A stretch of 64,000 nt of DNA from Aureobasidium sp. EXF-3400 (lineage: Eukaryota; Ascomycota; Dothideomycetes; Dothideales; Saccotheciaceae): the NCBI GenBank assembly GCA_024195585.1, contig SWBL01000218.1, positions 1-64,000 of the forward strand, read 5' to 3'. The notes under the pieces are model-generated. The model made no database searches. It was not told the DNA's origin and was given only the letters and a program-made list of their open reading frames with translations. Position numbers and translations under genes: made by a program. The number at the start of each line of letters is the position of its first letter. The first letter of the stretch is position 1. Positions 45,806-56,496 of the stretch are shown here, in pieces.

Positions 45806-47093
45806 GGTGCTGGAGTGGAAAGTGGTGTTGACAGTAAGGAAAAGACAGAGTGATGTGGGAAGCGCAGTCTGGTGTCTGCGCAGGTTGGAAGTTGAGGTTG
45901 GAAGTTGAGAGGGAAGGAAAGGAAGTCGAGAGCAAAAAGCTCTCTTGGTGAACGACAAACGGAGTGAGTGCGCAAACAAACAAGACGCAGTGAAGCTCCC
46001 GTCCGCACGGGAAAGTGCATGTGATTATCTCACTTGGCTTTTGTTCTCCTCCAGCCACATACAAGCATTCTTCCCTTCACACTTTCGATGGCCTCAGGCA
46101 TCCACTGTCTCACTCACGGCACCTCCCTTGGTGAAGACGTCCACTGGTTCCGCATCCTCCACAAGTTTCCTACCTGATAGTTCCGCTTTGATCAGAGCTG
46201 GCAAGGCTCGGAAGTGAGAGTGAGTCTTGAGACGAGACCGTGATGGATCCAGTCGAGTCTCCTTCCTGTTTCTCGTCTTTCCTTTGCTCTTCAGATGCCC
46301 ATCTTGAACCCACAGGCGCTTTTTCCTCCCTGGACTCTTGCGCCTTAAGCTTCTTCTTGTGTCTCGAAACCCTTGGACCGTAGTAAATGAGGAATCAATG
46401 CCCAGTAGTTTCTCTCAGCACTTCATGAGAAGCCACCGTGTGTCCCCTACAAGATATCGAGCACTCATTGTCAAATAGGCAAGGAAGCTTGAACATCGGT
46501 CTTGTCCTCTGAAGTCACTACGAGGCTGCGCTCTGACAGAGCTGTAGAGACTGCTCAATATGCTAGAATCTGTTGTAAGGGACGAAGTTGTGTCCTGTCT
46601 TCTAGACTGGTCTGAAGACATCGGACGCCTGTGTGACACACCAAGCTGAGAGCAGTGCTGACAGGTCATCTGGCCCGGCGGTCTCTGCATGCTGCTCGCG
46701 GGACACTTCCTACAGGACAACGCCTGTTCTATCGAATCATAGGAATTTGCATGAAGCATGATATGAGTGGGTGCGTTGGAGCTGACGTCGGGACTGCCTA
46801 CCCTTACAGGAAACTCAATGGCTCGAGCCTCGACCTCCACACTGCTTATCGCGCTAACAGCTTTCCCGTCACGTAATTTAGAGTTCCTCGACCAAGTCGC
46901 GGGCAAGGCGGCGAAGGATGTCTTCAATGCTCATCTATCGAAGCGAAGGCCTTTTCACAATGCTTGACATGCCCTGATAACCTTTCCAAACACTGTTTCT
47001 TTTCCCATGCGAGTGTATTCTATTCATTTCTAGCATTATTATCACGTCCGACCATATCAGTCAACTCAGAGCACAACCCGGTGCAGCAACGCA
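45806..47093. promoter_or_regulatory. Divergent region between the zinc-knuckle gene and the MATE gene
   Basis: A 1.29-kb head-to-head spacer with C/T-rich leader sequence on the minus strand near 45810-45960 and on the plus strand before 47094. A 170-codon minus-strand frame at 46415-46927 lacks any recognisable feature and is not called. No repeat or tRNA recognised. Confidence 0.45.
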
Positions 47094-49196
47094 ATGAGCA
47101 GACCTGCGGCACTCAGCACGTCTGTACGATCGTCTAATGGCTTTCTTTCTTCCTCCCCTTTGGCGCAACAGTCAATCTTGAGGGATCTGGCAGACGCCGA
47201 AGAGGAGGGAGAGGCTGATGCCCATGGAGTTGACATCGCGACGAGCGGAAGTGAACATGCGGGTGGCCATGAACAACACTATTCAATGTCGGGCTCATAC
47301 CGAAGGACATCCTACGTCGCTTCGGGACCACGACCATTCTTCCCTTCGGCTTCAGCGCCGGATCCAAGGAGAGCAAACGAACAAGATCGAGATGCCGCCC
47401 TCGCCGAAGAACGAAGCCTTCTACGCGACAACCAATTGATCCCTCCCAAACACCCTCGTCGGACCACGAGTACCGTGTCAAATAAGCCTAGCGGGCTTGT
47501 GAAAAAGAATTTTGTCGGTGGATTTGTGCCTAGAAAAGGTAGTGCCGATGAAGAAACAGCTATTGAGGATGGGGGACCAGATGAGAACACCTCCCTACTC
47601 GGCAATCCTGCGGAACCTTATGGAGGTATCGACACTCCTGAAAACATCGACAAGAGATGGGAAGAGGCCGTTGCGTCGGGCAAGATCAAGACAACATGGC
47701 AGAGAGAAGCAGTCGTCCTCGCACGCTATTCCCGTTCTCTAATCTTGACATTCCTTTTGCAATATTCCTTGACTGTTACTTCGGTCTTCACAGTGGGTCA
47801 TATTGGCAAGCTTGAATTGGGAGCTGTCTCTCTCGCTTCTATGAGTGCCAATATAACTGGCTATGCTGTGTATCAAGGTTTGGCTACCAGCTTGGATACT
47901 CTTTGCGCACAGGCTTACGGAAGCGGTAATCGGACTCTTGTTGGATTGCAGCTGCAGCGTATGGTCTATTTCCTGTGGGTTATCACCATCCCAATCGCCC
48001 TCATTTGGACATCCGGCCCGAGAATTATCGGCGCAATCGTGCCAGATCCAGCGACTGCAAACTTAGCAGGTCGATATCTCCAGGTCCTCATATGCGGTGC
48101 GCCAGGTTATGCTGCATTTGAAGCAGGAAAGAGATTTGTGCAGGCACAAGGAAGATTTTCGGCAACGCTTATTGTGCTCCTTGTGTGCGCGCCTCTCAAT
48201 GTATTCCTACACTGGCTTTTTGTCTGGGTACGTGACAAGACATGGGGTCATCTTTTCTTTGCTGACACATAGCAGAAGTTGCAGTGGGGATTTATAGGAG
48301 CTCCCATTGCCGTGGTGACCATTGAGAACCTTATGCCGCTGTGCCTGTTCCTCTACGTCCGTTTTGTCGGCGGTTCGGAGTGTTGGGGAGGCTTCACTCG
48401 GCTCGCCTTCAAGAACTGGATGCCAATGATCAAGCTTGCTCTCCCTGGTCTTGTGATGGTTCTTGCCGAATATCTGGCCTTCGAGATCTTGACGCTCTCG
48501 GCAAGCTGGATCTCACCAACTCATCTTGCGACACAAAGCGTCCTCAGCACAATCTCGAGCATCACTTACCAGATTCCCTTCCCAATCAGTATCGCCGCGA
48601 GTACCCGTATTGCCAATCTTATTGGCGCAACGCTTTCGGACGCTGCTAAGGTCAATGCCAAGGTCTCGCTGTATGCTGCTTTGATCGTTGGTATCTTCAA
48701 CATGGTTCTGTTGAGCTCCACTAGAGAGTACATTCCGAGGCTCTTTACCAATGATGCCGATGTCATTGCGCTCACGGCGAGAACGCTTCCTTTGAATGCT
48801 GCCTTCCAACTCTTTGACTCGATTGCTGCTCTCTGCAATGGCATTTTGCGTGGTCTTGGTCGACAGGAGATAGGAGGTTATGTGAATCTATTCGCTTACT
48901 ATGTCGTAAGTCGGCCATGCTTATTGGATATCGACTGTCTTCTCACGGAATTTAGATTGCCATGCCCATCTCTTTTGGAACTGGATTCGGTCTGCACTGG
49001 GACCTCTACGGACTTTGGGCTGTAAGTTTTCTTCTCCTTCCATGTTGATCAACCTTTTTCTGATTTTTTTTGACGCCAGGGACCTGCAATCGCACTCGGA
49101 ATTGTTGCTGCCGTGGAGGGTTGGTTTATATACACGACTAGCTGGGAGAGGGCTGTCGAAGAGGCTCAAGAGAGAAACTCTCAAGGTAATGCCTAA
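47094..49196 (+). CDS. MATE-family multidrug/toxin extrusion transporter
   Basis: Predicted cation-coupled efflux transporter with about 12 membrane segments, in the plasma or vacuolar membrane. Four exons: 47094-48227, 48276-48905, 48956-49021, 49080-49196; 648 aa. The first about 205 residues are hydrophilic, disordered and Ser/Arg-rich. The MATE core starts near residue 215 (SLILTFLLQYSLTVTSVFTVGHIG). It has typical MATE motifs such as GLATSLDTLCAQAYGSGN and, in the second half, STISSITYQIPFPISIAAST followed by RIANLIGA. The last segment ends in GPAIALGIVAAVEGWFIY. It resembles yeast Erc1/YDR338C-type transporters, whose long N-terminal tail it shares. The substrate cannot be told. Confidence 0.93.
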
Positions 49197-49506
49197 GAGT
49201 ATCTCTGTGTTACGTAGTTGGACAGTTTGACGCCATATATGTCCATCCGTTATTTCCAGCGATTGAACTCAGAAAGATGTACTCGTACGCTCGAGTAGAT
49301 GCCAAAGCTATTGTGAGAAGGCCAAGAAGCATGGGTCGGACATCGTAAAGTGTTTGGCCGACGCGGGGTCGCGGCATTGATTGCCCCACTGTCCGCAAGC
49401 GCAAGCGCATCGCAGCGCCGCAGCAGCCGTGACGGCATTCGACGTGTCTTCAGCCAGCAACTCCCATGCATGCTCGAGATTGTGTCTCGTATGCCGAAGC
49501 ACCGTA
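49197..49506. other. Spacer between the MATE gene and FAD1
   Basis: A 310-bp tandem spacer with the MATE 3'UTR and the FAD1 leader. The FAD1 frame is open upstream through non-ATG codons, but no in-frame ATG occurs before 49507. Nothing else seen. Confidence 0.4.
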
Positions 49507-50421
49507 ATGCCAGAGACGCTCCTTGGAATTCGCAGCGATGACCAGGGCCGCACAGAAACCATAGCTCCCGGTCAGGAGGACCACCTGCCCGCCCTCTGCG
49601 CAAAGGTCCATGCCCGAGTCACGGCATTCCTGGCTGCACAAGCATCTACCGACCGCCTGCGAGGCGTACAAGAGCAGACTCGGCTCAGTCTCAAAGTCCT
49701 TGAAGAGGCACTCGAGAGATACAGGTTAGTAGTCCGCATTGAGCTGTTGCCTCGACCCCGGCTGATAAGCATTCGAGTCTCGCTGAATTGTCCCTCTCGT
49801 ACAATGGCGGCAAAGACTGCCTGGTCCTCCTCATTCTCTATCTCGCCGCTCTACACGCACACTCAGTCAAGACATCAACCCCGCTGCCGGACAGATTGGA
49901 TTCCGTCTACATCGTATCGCCCCATCCCTTCCCCGAGGTTGAGGACTTTGTACAACTATCCATCGACACGTATCGTCTGAACTTGGCACGTTATGCCAAA
50001 TCCATGCGACAGGCTTTCGAGGACTATCTTCACGACAATAGCCACGTCAAAGCCATCTTTGTAGGCACGCGACGAACAGATCCTCATGGAGCCACTTTGA
50101 AGTATTTTGATCCTACAGATCGAGGATGGCCAGCATTCATGAGAATACATCCGGTAATTGACTGGCATTATGCTGAAGTGTGGACCGTAAGTTTGTCGTT
50201 TCCCGCGCCAATGGAGGACGCTAGGCTGATTTGAAGCGTAGTTCATACGACATCTGAACATACCCTATTGCTCGCTTTACGATAAGGGGTACACGTCTTT
50301 GGGAGGAACTACAGATACACACCCCAATCCCGTCTTGAAAGCGGAGAGCGAGAACAATTCATACAGACCTGCTTACGAGCTGGTGCAAGACGAGGAGGAG
50401 AGGTTAGGCAGAGACCGATGA
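49507..50421 (+). CDS. fad1: FAD synthetase (FMN adenylyltransferase)
   Basis: Transfers AMP from ATP to FMN to make FAD. Three exons: 49507-49724, 49778-50186, 50242-50421; 268 aa, the usual fungal length. The PAPS-reductase-like fold is shown by SLSYNGGKDCLVLLILYLA (about residues 78-96, the pyrophosphate-binding loop), IFVGTRRTDPHGATL, the flavin-site region PVIDWHYAEVWTFIRHL, and IPYCSLYDKGYTSLGGTTDTHPNP. The start at 49507 (MPETLLGIRSDD) is the first in-frame ATG and leaves a short variable N-terminus before the conserved CAKVHARVTAFL helix. It lies 711 bp upstream of sulfite reductase, a flavin-linked enzyme, on the same strand. Confidence 0.92.
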
Positions 50422-51132
50422 TACTACCATTACCAGGAGACTCAATACAAGACAGACCATGTACATTCTTCCAAATACGAGTAGGTGGCGCGAGTAAGAG
50501 CACGTCTTTTTCCTGGTGACTTCAAAATCTGCTGGCATGGTGGCGGTGGCAAGCAGAGATTCAAGACTAATTAACATGAAAGACGTCGAGCAGAATGGTG
50601 ACGAAGATGATTTGGGGATGAGGCAAAGCTAGTTAGCCAAAGCTCGAGACAAGACGCGTTGTACAAGCCGTGTCGTCGTCGATTCATCGTTCTAGGTGGT
50701 CGGGCTTTGGTGCTTCAGGCTCGGGATTAGCTCGCGAGCACTTTGAGCACTTCACCACTTTGTCCGGGTAGACACACGGCGGGCCCCGCGACGTGAGGGG
50801 CGGAGATCTATCGAGATGGCTTGGCAACGGATGTGGGGTGGGTCACATTGGCGGCCGAGGTCGCTGATGTCGCCATTCACAGTCGAGGAAAAAGTCACTG
50901 GAAACCGGCATGCACCAGAGGCGACTGCTGGCAAGTCGGTCTGAGATGAGCAATTGAACGGCAATTCTGGTCACGTCTTGATTGAGCGCCGCCTCCGTCC
51001 CCGGGTTATTTTTCCAATCTGCATCGCCCCCACTACCAGTTCCTTCTCATTGTTCTCCTTTCTTTTCCTTCAGAACTCTCATTCTCGTCTAGAACTCTTG
51101 TCGAGTTCGTTATTCAGGTCATCATTGCGGCC
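50422..51132. promoter_or_regulatory. Upstream region of sulfite reductase
   Basis: A 711-bp spacer. It carries ATGTCGCCAT at 50867-50876, one mismatch from the ATGRYRYCAT site of the sulfur regulator CYS3/MetR, and a C/T-rich leader (51025-51120). The CYS3 reading is tentative. Confidence 0.35.
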
Positions 51133-54100
51133 ATGGCTTCCATCTTGACTGCTGGAGAGGCTGGTATGTAGAGTCCCGAATGCTGACCAACCATAAACTC
51201 TTTGCTGACCATGTCCAGTCGCACGCATTGCATACCTGGCCAGCGACGTCGTCGTCTCTGTCCAGCCTTCCCTTGCATCCGACTCTGAATTCTCCAACTT
51301 CTTTACCACCTACCTACAGAACAAGGCTTCAGGACTGGTCTCAACGTCTCCCGAGGTATGCTTTCGCCGCTCAATGTCCATGTCTTTCACAAAACTAATC
51401 ACTTCTCTTCCAGATCGTTCCTGTCAAGCACAATGCAGACCCTCTGCTCTCAGCATTCCAACCTCTTCGCTCGGGCAAACTCGTCTCGGTGACGACTTCG
51501 TCTTCGATTCTGGTCCGCTCCGTTCCCCACCTTTACAAGCTCGCACAATATCCCGTAGTCTTGCACGTTGCACTTCAACCGGCGGGCTACCCTGATTACT
51601 CGGACATTACCTCGATCAGACAGTCTGGTTTCACTTTCCTTCAGTCCGAGTCATTGCAGGAGGCACAAGATCTTGCTGTGACTGCGCATGCTCTGGCCAT
51701 CAAGTCTGGAAAGGGTGTTGTCCACTTCTTCGACTCCGCCAATCTCGCCAACGACAATCCTATCAACCAGGAAGACAGAGAGCTAGTCAGAAAGATCTTG
51801 AAGGTTGAGCAATACACCGCAGCGAGCTCCACCGAGTCTGGTCTCTACGCAGATGATGGAAAGGTCGCTACCCGTACTACTGCTGGTGCTGCCACTGGCG
51901 TCAATGGCTCAGCTACTCCTGAGCGCATTGGTGCATCGGTGGACAAGCCTGCCTCCGCGCCGATAAGCGATCGTGAGTCATCCAGTGGTTCAAGCTCTGA
52001 CGATCGCAATGGCAGCAGCGACAGCGCATCTGTTGTCTCTTCCAATGCGACTTCTGTCGAGTCGGTCTCAAGCCGACCTGTCACTTCTGAGGATATCGAT
52101 GTCTTCACCACCCAGATCTGGTCCGAGTTGTACGAGTCCACCGGCAGAAGATACAAGGCTTTCGAGTACTCCGGCCCTGAGGACGCCGAGTCAGCCGTCT
52201 TCTTGTTCGGTTCTGATACTGCTCTTTTCGCTCAAGAAGTCGACAAGGCCACTTCTTCTGACGAGTTTTATGGTGCTGGTATCATCACTGCTCGCCTTTA
52301 CAGACCTTGGTTGGGCGCAAAGCTCCTTCAGACTCTGCCTAAGAGCTTGAAGAAGATTGCCGTTCTGGAGCAGATCCGTCGCAAGACTACTCGTTGGGGT
52401 CCTCTCCTTCTAGACCTTCTTGTTTCTATCAAGACCGCTGGAAACGCGGGTCCTTTGGTTGTTGGCCACCAGCTTGGCTACATTGAGCCTTCCACGATTC
52501 GCCAAGCACTGAAGGGCATTTTCCAGAACCTGTCCTCTCCTTCGCCTATCCAGAACCTTGAAATTGGAAACCACGAGGGCCCCAAGAATGCCGAGCAGCA
52601 GTTTGAGTTGGAGCAACCCAAGGTTGAGAATGCCTATATGAAGATCCTTGATCAGCTGTTTGGAAACCGTCTTCACGTTGCCAACAGACTTGGAGCTGAT
52701 GACGCAGGTGTTTCGAACGAAATCAGCGCAACTCCTGAGTACGGTTTTGGTTCCCTTGTCGCACGCTCCGAGCACAGAGAACGCTTCATTTCTGAAGTGC
52801 AAGCTGCTGCCAAGTCTGGTGACTTCGCAACTGACGCCCCTAAGCAACAACTCTCTCAATGGCTTCTTGAGGCTCAGCAGGCCTCCAAGGTAAACAGCCT
52901 TGCCCCTGAGGTCATCTCTAGCCTGAACAGCGACAAGTCTGCTCTGGCTACCCAGCTTCTCTCTAACCAGGGACTGTTTTTCAAGGAGTCGCAATGGCTG
53001 ATTGGTTCGGATGCATGGGCTTACGACTTGGGCAACTCCGGTGTTCACCACGTTCTCGCATCTGACAAGAACGTCAACATGCTCATCATTGACTCGCAGC
53101 CTTACTCGGAAAGAGCCGCTGCCGATGCTTCAAGAAGAAAGAAGGATATTGGTCTTTACGCCATGAACTTTGGCAACGCCTATGTCGCCTCTGTCGCTGT
53201 CTACAGCTCCTACACTCAAGTGCTGCAGTCTATGCTTGAGGCCGAGCAGTTCAACGGCCCCTCAGTCGTTGTTGCTTACCTCCCTTACAGCAAGGAGACC
53301 GATTCGCCATTGTCTGTTCTCCAGGAGACTAAGAAAGCTGTTGACATCGGTTACTGGCCTCTTTACCGCTGGAACCCTCGCGCCGAGGAGAACGGCGAGG
53401 AAAACTTCCAGCTGGATTCCGAGCGCATTAGACAAGAGCTCAAGGAGTTCCTTAAGAGGGACAACTACCTTACTCAGCTGATGAAGAGACATCCTCAATT
53501 TAGTGCAAACCTCTCACAATCCTACGGATCTGAGGTTCGCCAAATCCAGAAGCGCAAGGCCAAGGATGCCTACAGTAGTCTCCTCGAAGGCTTGCAGGGA
53601 GCCCCACTGACTATCTTGTTCGCTTCCGACAACGGCAACTCGGAGAACTTGGCCAAGCGCTTGGGCAACCGCGGTAAGGCTAGAGGCTTGAAAACCATGG
53701 TTATGGCTATGGATGACTACCCTCTGGAGGATCTCTCAACTGAGGAGAACGTCGTTATGATTAGCAGTGTTGCTGGTCAGGGTGAGTTCCCTCAGAATGG
53801 CAGAAACTTCTGGGAGGGTGTCAAGAACTCTACCGACCTGGATCTCGCCAGCGTCAACTTCTCCGTCTTCGGTCTTGGTGATAGCCACTACTGGCCTAGA
53901 AAGGAGGACAAGATCTACTACAACAAGCCTGCAAAGGACCTTTACGCCAGAGTGCTTACCCTTGGTGGCAAGTCTCTTGTTGACTGTGGTCTTGGTGATG
54001 ACCAGGATCCAGATGGTTACCAGACTGCCTACAATGAGTGGGAGCCCAAGCTCTGGGATGCCCTGGGCGTTGGTAACGTCGAAGGCCTTCCTGATGAGCC

Positions 54101-55882
54101 CCCACCGATCACCAACGAAGATATCAAGATCGCCTCCAACTACCTTCGTGGAACCATTGTTGAGGGTCTCTTGGACCAGTCCACTGGAGCCATTTCTGCT
54201 GCCGACCAACAGCTTACGAAGTTCCATGGTACTTACATGCAGGATGACCGTGATATCAGGGACGAACGCAAGGCCCAGGGCCTCGAGCCTGCGTACTCTT
54301 TCATGATTCGTTGCCGTTTGCCCGGTGGTGTTGCTACTGCAGACCAGTGGGTCCAGATGGACGCCATTGCTTCGACTTTGGGCAACGAGACTATGAAGCT
54401 GACTACTCGTCAAACCTTCCAGTTCCATGGTGTCATCAAGAGCAAGCTGAAGCCCGCCATGCAGGCTATCAACAAGGCTCTCATGACCACTATCGCTGCT
54501 TGTGGTGATGTCAACCGTAACGTCATGTGCAGCAGTTTGCCAGAGCACTCTGAATATCACGCCGAGGTTCATGAATGCTCCAAGCTGATCAGCGACCACC
54601 TCTTGCCTTCGACCACTGCTTACCACGAGATCTGGCTCAAGGACGAAAACGACAACAAGACTCAGGTTGCCGGAGATGCTGTTCAGGATCACGAGCCTTT
54701 GTATGGTCCTACCTACTTGCCCCGCAAGTTCAAGATCACTATCGCCATTCCCCCGCACAACGACACTGACGTCTACGCTCACGATATCGGTCTGATCGCT
54801 ATCAAGGGTGAAGACGGGCATCTTGCTGGATTCAACCTGCTTGCCGGTGGTGGTATGGGTACTACTCACAACAACAAGAAGACTTACCCACGCACTGGCA
54901 GTCTTCTTGGCTATGTTTCCAAGGACAAGGTCCACATCGCTTGCGAGAAGGTCATGCTTGTTCAGCGTGACAACGGTGATCGCAAGAACCGCAAGCACGC
55001 CCGTCTGAAGTACACCATGGATGACATGGGTGTCGACGTCTTCAAGGCAGAGGTCGAGAAGTACTGGGGTGAGAAGTTCGAGGAGGCTCGTCCATTCCAC
55101 TTCAAGAGCAACATTGATACCTTTGGCTGGCAGAAGGATGAGAACGGCAAGAACCACTTCACCATGTTCATCGAGAACGGACGTATCGAGGATACAGCCG
55201 ACTTCCCCATGAAGACTGGTCTGCTGGAGATTGCTAAGGCTCACAAGGGAGAGTTCCGCCTCACAGGTAACCAGCATCTTATCCTGTCCAACGTTAGCGA
55301 CGAGGAGTTGCCCAAGATGAAGGAGATGTTAGCCAAGTACAAGCTGGACAACACCAACTTCTCTGGACTTCGTCTTAGCAGTAGTGCCTGTGTGGCCTTC
55401 CCTACTTGTGGTCTCGCCATGGCAGAGTCCGAGCGCTACCTTCCAGAGCTCATTGGCAAGCTTGAAGGTGTGCTTGAAGAGAACGGTCTTCGTCAAGACA
55501 GCATTGTGATGCGTATGACTGGATGTCCCAATGGTTGTGCCCGTCCCTGGCTTGCCGAGGTAGCATTCGTTGGCAAGGCTTACGGTGCATACAACATGTA
55601 CCTTGGCGGTGGATACCACGGCCAGCGTCTTAACAAGCTCTTCCGCAGCTCCATCATGGAGGAGGAAATCCTCAGCATCATGAAGCCGCTGCTCAAGCGC
55701 TACGCAAGCGAAAGAAACGATGGTGAGCAGTTCGGAGACTTCTGCATCCGCATTGGCATGATCAAGCCCACGACCGAGGGCAAGTTCTTCCACCACGACG
55801 TGAGTAACGATGACCATCTCTTTGATATGACGTGAAACTGACAGATATACAGACGGCCGAGGTTGAATCGGACGAAGAGTAG
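51133..55882 (+). CDS. met5: Sulfite reductase [NADPH] hemoprotein beta subunit
   Basis: Reduces sulfite to sulfide in sulfate assimilation, using siroheme and a 4Fe-4S cluster, with electrons from the flavoprotein alpha subunit. Four exons: 51133-51163, 51219-51355, 51414-55799, 55853-55882; 1,527 aa. Domains in order: an N-terminal pyruvate-ferredoxin-oxidoreductase-like region; a Ser-rich linker (about residues 190-250); a flavodoxin-like domain near 785 (LTILFASDNGNSENLAKRLG); and two ferredoxin-like/hemoprotein repeats. The cluster cysteines lie in ACVAFPTC (about 1380, C-x5-C) and GCPNGC (about 1426, C-x3-C). The tiny first and last exons (31 and 30 nt) were set by frame. This architecture is the normal fungal one. 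Confidence 0.95.
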
Positions 55883-56496
55883 AAAATATACCCGTGAATT
55901 GTTGTCAAGTTCTTTCATCAGCATGTAGATTGGCGTTCTGGAGCGGGCGGATGAGCATTTGGATCAACAAAATTTGTATAATATATCAGTCTTCATGAGA
56001 ATGAAAAAGCAGTCTAGCTCTGAACGAGATTCTTGTGATAAGCGGTTGGTGTTTTGTCAAAGACGAGACTGCTGTGAGGTGATAGGGGCATGGGTCAAAC
56101 AAAGCACGACGGCGAGCGGCGGGCGGCTAGAGGCGGAACAGCTGGAGGCGGGGGCTAAGACGGGCCGAGTCAGGCACGACCAAAGACGAGGCAATGACGA
56201 TAGTCGTTATGGCATTGGACCATGTCACGGCGTTATCTTTGTTGAAGGCGGATATCCGAGGAGGCAGATATCGATATCAAAGGCGTCTTTCTCGGGCTTT
56301 TGACAGACGCAATAGGAAGAAGCGCGGCGGTCGGCAATGCTGGATGCAGTCGGGCACAAAGAAGGATTCTTTCACAAACCATCTTGGACCGAATGACTTG
56401 AAGCAACCAAATATGCCGTGAGCTGGCACGTCTGTCCTGATCAGCACTCGTCGAACCCGCCGACCTTTATGAATCCAAGGCCAAGGCCGCGCAATC
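55883..56496. other. Spacer between sulfite reductase and TSC1
   Basis: A 614-bp tandem spacer with the 3'UTR and the TSC1 promoter/leader. Overlapping short frames have no support. Confidence 0.4.

Noticed and set aside
46415..46927. 170-codon minus-strand frame between the zinc-knuckle and MATE genes
   Set aside because: No conserved-looking segment, no clear start context, low-complexity Ser/Arg composition typical of non-coding sequence.
52410..53051. 213-codon antisense frame inside sulfite reductase
   Set aside because: Same reason: codon-bias shadow of the coding strand.
53736..55277. 513-codon open frame antisense to sulfite reductase
   Set aside because: It lies wholly inside a securely identified gene; long antisense frames are expected from the biased codon use of a highly expressed gene, and it shows no domain.
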